Assembly (NCBI GenBank): GCA_023539495.1
Contig: JAKCEV010000006.1
Coordinates: 1 to 34,232, forward strand
From: Candidatus Wolframiiraptor allenii
Lineage (GTDB): Archaea; Thermoproteota; Nitrososphaeria_A; Caldarchaeales; Wolframiiraptoraceae
Direction of reading: 5' to 3'
Length of the DNA: 34,232 bases
Notes under the pieces: model-generated
What the model saw: only the letters and a program-made list of their open reading frames with translations
What the model was told of the DNA's origin: nothing
Database searches by the model: none
Part shown: piece after piece, positions 1 to 8,657 of the stretch
Layout: every line of letters starts with the position of its first letter
Numbering within the stretch: the stretch's first letter is position 1
Program-made: the position numbers and the translations under genes

Positions 1-457
1 TTGATTCCCTTGTTAATGTTTCCAGTATTGTTGTTAGTTTTTCCGATATCTCGCCGTACTTCTCCATCATTATCTTGAAATTCTCATCGGTTCTCCTCGC
101 AAACTCCCTGAATTCCCTCCAGTATTCCATGAATATTGACTGCATTGCTCCGAAGCCCTCCTGAAGCTCCTCATGTAATGGTGACGGCCTTATCGTGAAG
201 TATTTTATTGCTGGCCTCGGCTTAGCCTCCTTAACATCGATGGACTTGACATATGCTGGTGGCGGGGGAGACTTCAGCATCTCAATGAATTTCTCCAATA
301 TTGCTTCATCCCCCTGAGCGAAGACTGTTACGGATCCATCCTTCTCATTCTTAACATAGCCTGATAGGCCGAGCTCCTGAGCCGAGTCCAGAACAAACCT
401 CCTATAACCAACCCTCTGAACCCTACCATAAACCCTAACCTGAAAAGCCTTCAGCAT
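1..457 (-). CDS. Acylphosphatase domain protein with C-terminal helical extension (3' end cut by the window edge)
   Basis: Manual minus-strand translation from CAT at 455-457: MLKAFQVRVYGRVQRVGYRRFVLDSAQELGLSGYVKNEKDGSVTVFAQGDEAILEKFIEMLK..., matching the acylphosphatase pattern (VxGRVQxVGYR, GxVxN...DGSV). Not in the ORF track because it has no stop inside the window. Confidence 0.85.
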   Translation of the reverse strand, partial: MLKAFQVRVYGRVQRVGYRRFVLDSAQELGLSGYVKNEKDGSVTVFAQGDEAILEKFIEMLKSPPPPAYVKSIDVKEAKPRPAIKYFTIRPSPLHEELQEGFGAMQSIFMEYWREFREFARRTDENFKIMMEKYGEISEKLTTILETLTRES

Positions 458-906
458 CGGATACAAACAAACTTCCTATATTCATAAGCTTTTCCAATAG
501 AGTCTGCTCGAGCCCTCTTAAGGAAGATCTTAGTGAGAAGGCTTTTGAAGAGAGGTGGGAGAAAACTCTAAAGCTCCTTGAGGTGGCTAGAGAAATCATC
601 ATCAAGAGATTACCGGAATAATGTACCTCAGGATCCCTGTTTGCTCATTATTGAGCTGGCATCGTTGAGAAACGAAAATTCGTGAACAGGTCTATAGCGA
701 AATTCATGGTACTGCCATGGAGCTCCAAGATTTAACTTCGTCATGGCCTAACAGATTCCAAATTCTAAATATCCTAGTACTAATCAAGATAAAAGAGAGG
801 CCACTGCATTTTTATGCGCGTGTTTAAGGGTGAAAGATTTTAAGCCCTATATTGTAACAACTTTCCAATGGTTAAAAGCTCCACAGTTAGTAATGGCTAA
901 TTTAAG

Positions 907-1797
907 TTAACTGGTTTTATTATTCTTCGGTAATTTTCCTCTCTGATTTAATTCGGGCTCAATATGTATTGTTAAGTTTACATTTGGGAGTATTTGTTTT
1001 ATCTCTTCTTCTATATGGTCTGCGATATCATGTGCCTCTTTTATGGTCATTGTATCGCTAACTACTAGATGTAATTCTGAGAATATCGTGTTCCCGCTTA
1101 CACGGGTTTTGAGCTCATGGTATTCTGAGAATAGATTTTTATGATTTTCAAGTATCTCACGTATCTTTCTATCAGCTTCTCTTGATGCTAGATCCATTAG
1201 ATGATTTGATGATTTTATGATTAGGTCGAGCCCTATCCTCGCGATAATTACTGCTATACCTATTGCGAGAAGCGAGTCAATGAATAAGTATCCTGTAAAG
1301 TATATTGCTGCCAAGCCCATCCAAACAGCAACGGTGGATAAAACATCTGAGAAGAGATGTTTAGCGTCTCCCTCAAAAGCGGGCGATTCTTTTATCTTTG
1401 ATTCTCTTAGAAGCATATATGCTATTCCAAGATTTATTATGGTTGCTATGACGGATACCGAGATTGCGGCATCTAGGGAATGTAGTTCAGCGGGGCTGAA
1501 GAGCCTGTTAAAGGCAGTGTATAAGAGGAATATTGAGATTATCGTTATTAGTATGCCCTCGATTAATCTGGATATCTCTTCGATCTTCTGATGACCGTAT
1601 TGGTGGCTTTCATCGGGAGGCTTTTCCGAAATGTATACTGAAAAAAGCATTATGCTGGATGCAACTATGTTTACCACCGATTCTAGAGCATCAGACAGTA
1701 AGGCAACCGAGTTTGAGATGAGAAATGAGATAAATTTCATACTAAAGACTAGTAGGCCACCTAAAACAGCGATTACACCAACTGTAATCTTTTTCAC
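907..1797 (-). CDS. Cation diffusion facilitator (CDF) family transporter
   Basis: 296 aa; ISNSVALLSDALESVVNIVASS, multiple TM segments, ESPAFEGDAKHLFSDVLSTVAVWMG and a C-terminal cytoplasmic domain typical of CDF transporters. Confidence 0.9.
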   Translation of the reverse strand: MKKITVGVIAVLGGLLVFSMKFISFLISNSVALLSDALESVVNIVASSIMLFSVYISEKPPDESHQYGHQKIEEISRLIEGILITIISIFLLYTAFNRLFSPAELHSLDAAISVSVIATIINLGIAYMLLRESKIKESPAFEGDAKHLFSDVLSTVAVWMGLAAIYFTGYLFIDSLLAIGIAVIIARIGLDLIIKSSNHLMDLASREADRKIREILENHKNLFSEYHELKTRVSGNTIFSELHLVVSDTMTIKEAHDIADHIEEEIKQILPNVNLTIHIEPELNQRGKLPKNNKTS

Positions 1798-1918
1798 TAT
1801 TCCTCAAAACACGGTGAAGAAGGACCTTCTCTTAAAGATTTATTACGATAAAACGGTGATGACGGGGTAAAGGATTTGTGCGGTTAAGAGAAACTCTACA
1901 ACACGCCTAAATTGTGGG

Positions 1919-2032
1919 ATGGCGGCGGAGTTTTTCGTCGGGGTCGCGGCCAAGCGCTTGACCATTGTCACAGCAGTCATTGTCATTGTGCACTTCATTG
2001 GCGAGCTTGTCTTAGTATATCTCGGCGGGTGA
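1919..2032 (+). CDS. Putative 37-aa single-TM small membrane protein
   Basis: ATG at 1919: MAAEFFVGVAAKRLTIVTAVIVIVHFIGELVLVYLGG*, one clear hydrophobic helix, directly upstream of tmk. In a different frame from the longer spurious ORF 1912-2118. Confidence 0.4.
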   Translation: MAAEFFVGVAAKRLTIVTAVIVIVHFIGELVLVYLGG

Positions 2033-2081
2033 GAGGGGCTGCTAATGATTTATCTTGTTCCGGTCTGAGATTTTATGCTGA

Positions 2082-2681
2082 ATGCCGGCTGGATTTCTGG
2101 TCGCATTGGAGGGTATAGATGGGGCGGGGAAGACGACGCAGGCGAGGCTGCTCGTTGAATGGCTTAGGGGGAGGGGGTTTGACGCTCGTTATACTTATGA
2201 GCCGACTCGCGGGCCCTTTGGCAGGATTCTGAGATCTATGGCCCATGCGAGGAATGTTGATCCGAGGCTCGAGGCCCTTCTCTTCGCCGCCGACAGGCTC
2301 CACCATCTAATCCGCGTGATAAACCCGCTCTTGGAGAGGGGTTTGATAATTGTCTCGGATAGATATCTCCACTCCTCGCTAGCATACCAGTCGGTTACAA
2401 CGGGTGATCAGAAATGGGTTGAGGAGATCAATAAGTTCGCGAGGAGGCCGGATCTTGGGATATATCTTGATGTCAGTGCGTCGGGGGGGCTTAACAGGCT
2501 GGCGAGGCGGAGGAAGAGGAGCAGGTTTGAGGATGAGGGCTTCCTAGAGCGGGTTAGGGAGAAGTATCTCGAATATGTTGAGAGGGGCGAGCTTGTGAAG
2601 GTGGATGCTGGAAGGCCTGTAGATGACGTCTTCTCTGACATCACGTCCATCGTCGAGGAGGCCTTGAGGGGTAGGCGATAG
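2082..2681 (+). CDS. tmk: Thymidylate kinase (dTMP kinase)
   Basis: 199 aa; P-loop LEGIDGAGKTTQARLL, DRYLHSSLAYQ, YLDVSASGGLNRLARR. Confidence 0.93.
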   Translation: MPAGFLVALEGIDGAGKTTQARLLVEWLRGRGFDARYTYEPTRGPFGRILRSMAHARNVDPRLEALLFAADRLHHLIRVINPLLERGLIIVSDRYLHSSLAYQSVTTGDQKWVEEINKFARRPDLGIYLDVSASGGLNRLARRRKRSRFEDEGFLERVREKYLEYVERGELVKVDAGRPVDDVFSDITSIVEEALRGRR

Positions 2682-2715
2682 CATTTTATCGGGCGGCCGC
2701 TCATATCCCGGCGAG

Positions 2716-3927
2716 TTGCCCATCAAGCTGATCAAGGATCCAGTCCACGGGTATATCGAGGTCTCAAGCGAAGAGCTTCAAGTGGTTGATACCAGGGCTG
2801 TTCAGAGGCTTAGGAGGATAAGCCAGCTCCCCTTTGTATACCTCGTCTATCCGGGTGCCCGGCATAGTAGATTCGACCACTCGCTCGGATGCATGCATCT
2901 TGCGGGCGAGTTCGCGAGGAGCCTTGGGCTGGAGGAGTATAGGGTTAGGGTTCTGAGGATCGCGGGCCTGCTCCACGACATAGGCCACACACCATATTCC
3001 CATCTCTTCGAGACGATGCTGGAGAGAGCCGGGCTGAGCCATGAGGACGTAACTGCCAGGATCCTCCGGGAAGATTCGGAGCTCGCCGAGGCCATAGAGA
3101 GGTGCGGCATCATGCTCAAGGATGTCTTGGAGGTGCTGGAGGGGAGGGCGCCCGAGTCCATGGTTATCAGCGGGCCAATAGATGCCGATAAGCTCGACTT
3201 CCTCGTCCGTGACTCCTACTTCACTGGAGCCCCATACGGCCTGATAGATGTCAGGAGGATAGTTCTCAGAAGCAGGCTTGTGGATGGAAGGCTTGCGATC
3301 AACATAAACGCCGTTGGCGCGGTCGAGGAGATGGCCCTAGCGAGATACCAGAACTTCATGAACATCTACCTCCATCATACCGCGAGGGCTGCTCAGATGC
3401 TCTTTCTATCAGGCGCTAAACTGCTTGATGAGGTCGCGAGCCTGCCGAGGATGAGTGTCGAGGAGTATCTGGGCCACGACGACTACACTATCTGGTGCCT
3501 CATGAGGTCCAATAATAGGACGAGGTGGATTATAGACAGGATAGAGAGGAGGATTATACCCAAGGTCGCCTACGAGCTTAGGCTGAGGGAGGAGGAGGTC
3601 CCCGCGGAGGTCCTGAGGAACCCGGAGGAGGTTTTGGGCGATATATCCTCCCTCTCAAGCGCGCCGGAGGATAGAATCTGGCTCGACACCCCATACATAA
3701 CATCCCTACCATTCAGGGATAGCGGGAAGATCTCCTTCTACGAGGAGAGGCATGGCGAGCCGAGGACCGTGGAATACTCATCGCCACTGCTCGAGTTCAC
3801 GTCAAGGATGCATGTTATAATTAGGGTTTACACGGATCCACCCTTCATCGAACAGGTTAGGGCTGCCTCAGAGAAATATTTTGGGGAGAGGGTTGGGGCC
3901 GCTTCCCGAAGACCCTGCGATAGATGA
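2716..3927 (+). CDS. HD-superfamily phosphohydrolase (dGTPase/SAMHD1-like)
   Basis: 403 aa from a TTG start; KDPVHGYIEV, RHSRFDHSLGCMHLA, LLHDIGHTPYSHLFE (HD motif), DADKLDFLVRDSYFTG. Confidence 0.9.
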   Translation: MPIKLIKDPVHGYIEVSSEELQVVDTRAVQRLRRISQLPFVYLVYPGARHSRFDHSLGCMHLAGEFARSLGLEEYRVRVLRIAGLLHDIGHTPYSHLFETMLERAGLSHEDVTARILREDSELAEAIERCGIMLKDVLEVLEGRAPESMVISGPIDADKLDFLVRDSYFTGAPYGLIDVRRIVLRSRLVDGRLAININAVGAVEEMALARYQNFMNIYLHHTARAAQMLFLSGAKLLDEVASLPRMSVEEYLGHDDYTIWCLMRSNNRTRWIIDRIERRIIPKVAYELRLREEEVPAEVLRNPEEVLGDISSLSSAPEDRIWLDTPYITSLPFRDSGKISFYEERHGEPRTVEYSSPLLEFTSRMHVIIRVYTDPPFIEQVRAASEKYFGERVGAASRRPCDR

Positions 3928-4792
3928 TGTAGTCGCCATAAGCTATCAGACCTAACGGGGACCCGACCATTACCAAGAATATCAGGCCATATGCTATGTA
4001 TATTAGTGCTGTGGCCACAGTGGATAGCACTGGCGTGAAGTCTATTTTTGGGTATGGGGATGGCTCGGTCTCCGGCACCCTAATCCAGATCGAGATAGAC
4101 GAGTATGTGACCATGCGCTCGAGGCTCTTCAGCTGCGCCTCGATCCTCTCGATCTCGCCTCTAATCCTCCAAAGCTCCTTCTCAATCATCAGCAGATCTT
4201 GGACGCTTTGAGCCTTTTCAACCGCTGCGAGCAGCTATTCCTCCTCGGCACGAAGGTTCCTCAGCCTCGCCTCAAGATCCACATACTGCTCGGTTACATC
4301 TTGGACGCTCACATCCTCGCCGATGACCTTCCCTATCCTCCGGATCTCCGCTAGAACCTTGTAGAAGGCTGACTCGGAAACCTTAACCATGATCGAGACC
4401 GACTTCTTCTCACCATCGGAGGAGCTCAGCCGGGCAATATATCCGCCATAAGATTCAACTATCAAAATGATCCTGTCTGCAGCTGCCTCAGGGTCCTCCG
4501 ACTCCAGCTCAAGATTTCCACTCCTCACAAGCATTCTCACCGATGGATATTCGGTTCCGGCCATGTACGCGTCAACCGTGCTCGTCGCTGTGTGCGTGGC
4601 GGCCGTCTGAATAGCCATGTCCTTAAAGCCCATAGCCTTCTCCAGCGACACAAGCTCTAGAAAAGACTCGGATCCCTTTAAGCCAACTAACATTATTCCG
4701 ATAACATATGAGGTGGCGATCACGATGATTATCGCGAGAATTCTCCCGCTCAGCCTCATGCCAGATTTAGTGCTCTGCGTCCGTATAATCAC
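3857..4792 (-). pseudogene. DUF4349-like membrane protein interrupted by one in-frame TAG at 4235-4237 (nonsense mutation, readthrough, or sequence error)
   Basis: ORFs 4235-4792 and 3857-4189 are in the same frame. Manual translation across the gap gives ...LEARLRNLRAEEE*LLAAVEKAQSVQDLLMIEKELWRIRGEIERIEAQLKSLERMVTYSSISIWIRV..., a continuous DUF4349 coiled coil plus C-terminal TM apart from one TAG. Confidence 0.75.
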
Positions 4793-4828
4793 ATGGCCAC
4801 GAACATGCTGTTTGGCTTCCTTGAACGC

Positions 4829-6316
4829 CTAGACGAATTTCCTGAGCTTTATCGAGAGATCTCCGAGGCTTATCAGGGCCATGGCCCCGACTGTCGGCTC
4901 GAGACCCACGCTCCTCTGATAGCTCGTTTGCTCCTGCCATGTGCCTGAGTTTATGATCCTCACGCCGCGATATGATCCAGCATATGCGACGTGGACGTGG
5001 CCCGTGTGGAAGACATGTGGGATCCGATCTATCACGAGCATGTCCTCGGGCGTGGGGATTATGGGCGTGGTCTCGCCATAGATCGGGCAGAGGTGCCTGC
5101 ACCTGAGAACGAGCTTCAAAATTTCCCCAAGATCCCTCTCCAAGCTGCTATGAGAGAACCCGGGGGCCTGCTGTATCACATCATCCAGCCCCTGGCCATG
5201 ATAGATTAGAAAAATCCTCCCGGAGATCCTGATCCAAGCAGGGTTCCCGACGAAGATGAAGCTTCTCCCGGATTTCTCGAGTATCGCGCGATATTTCTCG
5301 GGGAGCGGGGGCTGTGGGAGGGCTCGTTGGACCGGGTCATGGTTTCCCGGGCCAATTATTATCTTCACGCGCTCCGGGATCTCGGACAGCAGCCCCGCAA
5401 GCTTCTTAAACTGCTCCTCGACCGAGAATATCTCGAGCTCCTTATGCTGGTTCGGGTATACGCCCGCCCCATCCACCACGTCCCCGGCGATTATAAGGAG
5501 CTTGACATTCCTGGCCTCGGGATCATCCTCGCGATTAATCCAGTCTAGGAAGTTCTCAAAGAGATCCTCCCTGAAGTGCTTGCTTCCGACATGTATGTCC
5601 GAAATCATGCAGATGAACGCTTCATGAGCAGTCTTTTCTAAGCGCTCCGCGGCCAGATCCGGGAGTATAAGTTCCCTCGCGATGAGCGCTTCGCCGCTTT
5701 TCACAACCCTCGCCCCGATCACCATATCGGGTAGCAGCTGCTCCGGGCTATCTCCCGAGACTCCATCCTTCGGCGCGATTATCCTATGTTCCCCGCTCGG
5801 GTCGTCCACCCTCAGGATCCACGCCTTCTCGGACTCCTTCTTCTCGATGAGCATCACGATTATGTTTGCCTCCTGTGACTCCCGGAGTCTCATGGCATCT
5901 CTCAGCGAGATCACCCCCCTAAGCCTCTCCCGCAGAAGCCCTGAAAGCTTCTCATACCTGCTCGAGAAATACCTCTGAAACTCCTCGAATGTTCCTTGGA
6001 TCCTCCACTCCACTAGAAAACGCTCATCAACTTCTATCACGATATCCTCATGCTCTTCCTCGGCCTCCTCCATCTCAACCTCCTCAGCCGTAGCCGGCGG
6101 CTCTTCAGCCACCTTCACGTCCCCAACCAGCTCAACCAAGAGGCTTTCATCGATGATCGTCGTCCCGCTTTTCTCCAGCCTGCGCATCGCCTCCTCCAGT
6201 ATCTCGAGGGGTGCTTCAGCCTGCTCGAGGATCTCTAGAGCTCCCTTAGTCACCGTATAGCCCCGGGACGTGGCCTTCTCGACTATCTTCCTTGCTAGGG
6301 CCTCGCGCCTCAACAT
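4829..6316 (-). CDS. polB: DNA polymerase D (Pol II) small subunit DP1, exonuclease-like phosphoesterase
   Basis: 495 aa; OB-fold region plus calcineurin-like phosphoesterase motifs CMISDIHVGSKHF, IAGDVVDGAGVYPNQ, IIGPGNHDPVQRALPQPPLPEKY, FHTGHVHVA. Confidence 0.93.
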   Translation of the reverse strand: MLRREALARKIVEKATSRGYTVTKGALEILEQAEAPLEILEEAMRRLEKSGTTIIDESLLVELVGDVKVAEEPPATAEEVEMEEAEEEHEDIVIEVDERFLVEWRIQGTFEEFQRYFSSRYEKLSGLLRERLRGVISLRDAMRLRESQEANIIVMLIEKKESEKAWILRVDDPSGEHRIIAPKDGVSGDSPEQLLPDMVIGARVVKSGEALIARELILPDLAAERLEKTAHEAFICMISDIHVGSKHFREDLFENFLDWINREDDPEARNVKLLIIAGDVVDGAGVYPNQHKELEIFSVEEQFKKLAGLLSEIPERVKIIIGPGNHDPVQRALPQPPLPEKYRAILEKSGRSFIFVGNPAWIRISGRIFLIYHGQGLDDVIQQAPGFSHSSLERDLGEILKLVLRCRHLCPIYGETTPIIPTPEDMLVIDRIPHVFHTGHVHVAYAGSYRGVRIINSGTWQEQTSYQRSVGLEPTVGAMALISLGDLSIKLRKFV

Positions 6317-6337
6317 CTCTCACGGCCAAGTATCCAG

Positions 6338-7627
6338 CTATCTCGCGGCTGATGGCTTGTAGTCGAGCAGGGGTGAGAGAAGCTCATCTCCGCGTATTGC
6401 CTCCTCAATCTCGTCGGGCGGCGTGAGGAGTATTATTCTCCGCGTCCTTCCATGTCTGCCCATGTTCACAAGCTCGCTCTTCACGACGCCGAGCATGTCG
6501 AGCTCTGATATAAGGCTGCTAACCCGCCTATCTGTCAGGGGTTCTATACCAATCTGCCTGCAGACCTCCTTATATGTCTGATAAATCATGCCCGAGACCG
6601 GGCTCAATACATTACCCCTCGTGAGGAGGAGCATGCTGACGAGGATGAGCTTGCTGTGGAGCGGGAGGGTGGATATGGCCTCGAATATCCTGCCGCGCTC
6701 TATGATGTTCTGGGCGATCCTCACATGCCTCTCCTCAACCACCTCATCCCCATTCCTCTCGGCAACCTCTGCGGCAACCCTGAGCAGGTCTATGGCCCTC
6801 CTCGCATCACCATGCTCGGATGCGGCGAGCGCCGCGCACAAGTTTATGATCTCCTGGGGTACTGCTCCCTCTCTGAAGGCCAGCCTCGCCCTCTCGCTCA
6901 AGATATCAACGAGCTCTATGGCCGTGTATGGGTGGAAGACAAGCTCCTCCTCGCTGAGGCTGCTGAGAACCCTTGGATCCAAATAGTCCTTGAAGTGGAG
7001 ATCGTTAGAGGTCCCGATCATAGTGAGGCCGCATCCCTCCATGCCCTCATTTATCCGTGAAAGCTCGTAGAGGAGGTTATCGCCATAGCTTTTTACAAGC
7101 GCATCTATCTCATCGAAGCAGGCCACAAGTAGAACCCCCTTCTCCTTCAAGCCCCTCCTGAGCCTCGCGAAGACCTCGGCCTTTGCAAGACCCGTGAAGG
7201 GCACCTTAACGCCTATGCTCTCGCAGAGCTCCGCCAGCACCCGATACTCCGTCCCAGCTATCCTGCAATTGACATATGCGAAGGCAACGGGTAGATCCTC
7301 CCCAGCGACAACCTCCTGAAACCTCTTGAACACGTAGCGTACTACCGCGGTCTTACCTGTACCCGTCTTACCATAGATGAAGACATTACTGGGCTTTGAG
7401 AGACTTAGGGCGGGGGATAATATCTCGCCAAGCCGCCTGATATGCTCATCCCTATGCGGGAGCTTCTCCGGAACATAATCAGATCTCATCACCTCGCGGT
7501 TCACAAATATCCTCGGCCTCTGAAGAGCCTTCTTCAAAACCTCCTCTAGGGGATCCCCTCCACCCCTAGATTTCCTATGGAGGAGCCCCTCACCTGATTG
7601 AGATCCTATTGATGACTTTGTATTCAA
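6338..7627 (-). CDS. cdc6: Orc1/Cdc6 replication initiator (AAA+ ATPase)
   Basis: 429 aa; Walker A VFIYGKTGTGKTAVVRYV, Walker B LLVACFDEIDAL, C-terminal winged helix. Confidence 0.94.
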   Translation of the reverse strand: MNTKSSIGSQSGEGLLHRKSRGGGDPLEEVLKKALQRPRIFVNREVMRSDYVPEKLPHRDEHIRRLGEILSPALSLSKPSNVFIYGKTGTGKTAVVRYVFKRFQEVVAGEDLPVAFAYVNCRIAGTEYRVLAELCESIGVKVPFTGLAKAEVFARLRRGLKEKGVLLVACFDEIDALVKSYGDNLLYELSRINEGMEGCGLTMIGTSNDLHFKDYLDPRVLSSLSEEELVFHPYTAIELVDILSERARLAFREGAVPQEIINLCAALAASEHGDARRAIDLLRVAAEVAERNGDEVVEERHVRIAQNIIERGRIFEAISTLPLHSKLILVSMLLLTRGNVLSPVSGMIYQTYKEVCRQIGIEPLTDRRVSSLISELDMLGVVKSELVNMGRHGRTRRIILLTPPDEIEEAIRGDELLSPLLDYKPSAAR

Positions 7628-7747
7628 AGTAGCCCCTTAATGTAATGGGGGTAAAAGCTAATCAATCGAATACTTAAGAAATATTGAGTATCTTCTCGAG
7701 AATTATTCAAAAAGGCTTTAGAACTGTTTTCTGGGGGCGATATCTTT

Positions 7748-7774
7748 GTTCCAGTGGAAATATGGGGGTGTGGG
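7748..7774 (+). promoter_or_regulatory. ORB-like element 1: GTTCCAGTGGAAATATGGGGGTGTGGG
   Basis: Dyad TTCCAGTGGAA followed by a G-string, the archaeal ORB architecture. Confidence 0.75.
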
Positions 7775-7890
7775 TCTTTCGGCAGGACCAGTAACGCTGC
7801 ATTGGTTTTCACATAGTGAAGAAGCCTGTGAAGTGGCTGGGTGGAAAGCCTTTTTCAAGGGCCTTTTTGGCGGAACAAGGCAGGATATGC

Positions 7891-7920
7891 TTCTCCACTG
7901 GAAATTGAAGGGGCCCCACG
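7891..7920 (+). promoter_or_regulatory. ORB-like element 2: TTCTCCACTGGAAATTGAAGGGGCCCCACG
   Basis: Half-dyad TCCACTGGAAA followed by GGGG; converges with element 3 on a shared GGGGCCCC. Confidence 0.6.
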
Positions 7921-7939
7921 CTTTCCGCTGGAAAGCCTT
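7912..7939 (-). promoter_or_regulatory. ORB-like element 3 (minus-strand reading CTTTCCAGCGGAAAGCGTGGGG)
   Basis: Dyad TTTCCAGCGGAAA followed by GCGTGGGG, matching element 1 in inverted orientation. Confidence 0.6.
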
Positions 7940-8241
7940 CATGTAAATGCCTTTCCTCTATTCTGGCTCTATACAGATGTCTTGAAAGGGAGCTGGCGCA
8001 GGATTTAGCATTCTTTCCTCGGTCAGCGCAGCATATTTTCCTCATTTATTGAACATATTTCTTGAGGAATAATCCAAGATTAATCACTTCTTTGAAAATG
8101 ACTAGATTATGTCTGGAAGCTTCCACCATAACAGGCAGGTGAACATATTTTCTTGAGAATACTTCATGATCATAATGGTTATTTCAGGGGCATTCTAGGG
8201 TATTATCTAAGATGCGTGGCCTACGTGAAATGCGAAGTTTT

Positions 8242-8616
8242 TCACTCCTGCTCTGTGAAGCGTTCCCTTAGATTTGATGCAAGCTCGAGGGCTTTTAAGA
8301 GGCCTATCAGGGTCTTTGCAAGCTCTTTTACCTCTTTTGGATCCGCCGCCCGCTTTAGCGCGATATTCACCTCCTCGATCTTCGTGGTTAGGGTCTTCAC
8401 GAGCTCATTCAACGTAATGCCCGTGAAGGCCTCCTCAATCTCCTCCTCGCTCGAGACCCTGATCACCCTCTTATTGCATTTCAGGCACCAGATCTGGCCC
8501 TTTATCTCGAAAAGGGGGCTGCTGCAGACCGGGCAAACATCTGCAAGCATTTTAGCCCCGCTCCTAAGGGCATCGGCCATTCTCCGCATATACTCGGCCT
8601 CATCCGACGACATCAA
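8242..8616 (-). CDS. Sjogren's syndrome/scleroderma autoantigen 1 (p27)-like zinc-ribbon protein
   Basis: 124 aa; RRMADALRSGAKMLADVCPVCSSPLFEIKGQIWCLKC. Confidence 0.8.
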   Translation of the reverse strand: MMSSDEAEYMRRMADALRSGAKMLADVCPVCSSPLFEIKGQIWCLKCNKRVIRVSSEEEIEEAFTGITLNELVKTLTTKIEEVNIALKRAADPKEVKELAKTLIGLLKALELASNLRERFTEQE

Positions 8617-8657
8617 AGGATATTTCTTGGAGTCGGCCTATAAAGATGCTTCCAGTA

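Larger units (their letters stand above)
7628..8241. other. Probable chromosomal replication origin (oriC) with ORB-like elements and an AT-rich segment
   Basis: About 0.6 kb without a credible gene, immediately 5' of orc1/cdc6. Contains TTCCAGTGGAAA..GGGGGTGTGGG and further TCCACTGGAAA / TTCCGCTGGAAA motifs resembling archaeal origin recognition boxes, followed by an AT-rich stretch around 8030-8200. Confidence 0.75.

Noticed and set aside
1912-2118. 68-aa ORF MWDGGGVFRRGRG...
   Set aside because: Cys/His/Arg-rich composition, overlaps the tmk start; the alternative-frame 37-aa TM peptide is more protein-like.
4235-4237. Genome-wide TAG reassignment (pyrrolysine code)
   Set aside because: TAG terminates several normal genes in this window, so full reassignment is not supported; only the local event is reported.
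6588-7060. 132-134 aa plus-strand ORFs antisense to orc1/cdc6
   Set aside because: Complementary-frame artifacts over a clear AAA+ gene.
7718-8045. ORFs 7718-7942 (-), 7746-7946 (+) and 7809-8045 (-)
   Set aside because: Overlapping on both strands across the ORB-rich region; peptides are repetitive translations of the ORB dyad and have no family resemblance.
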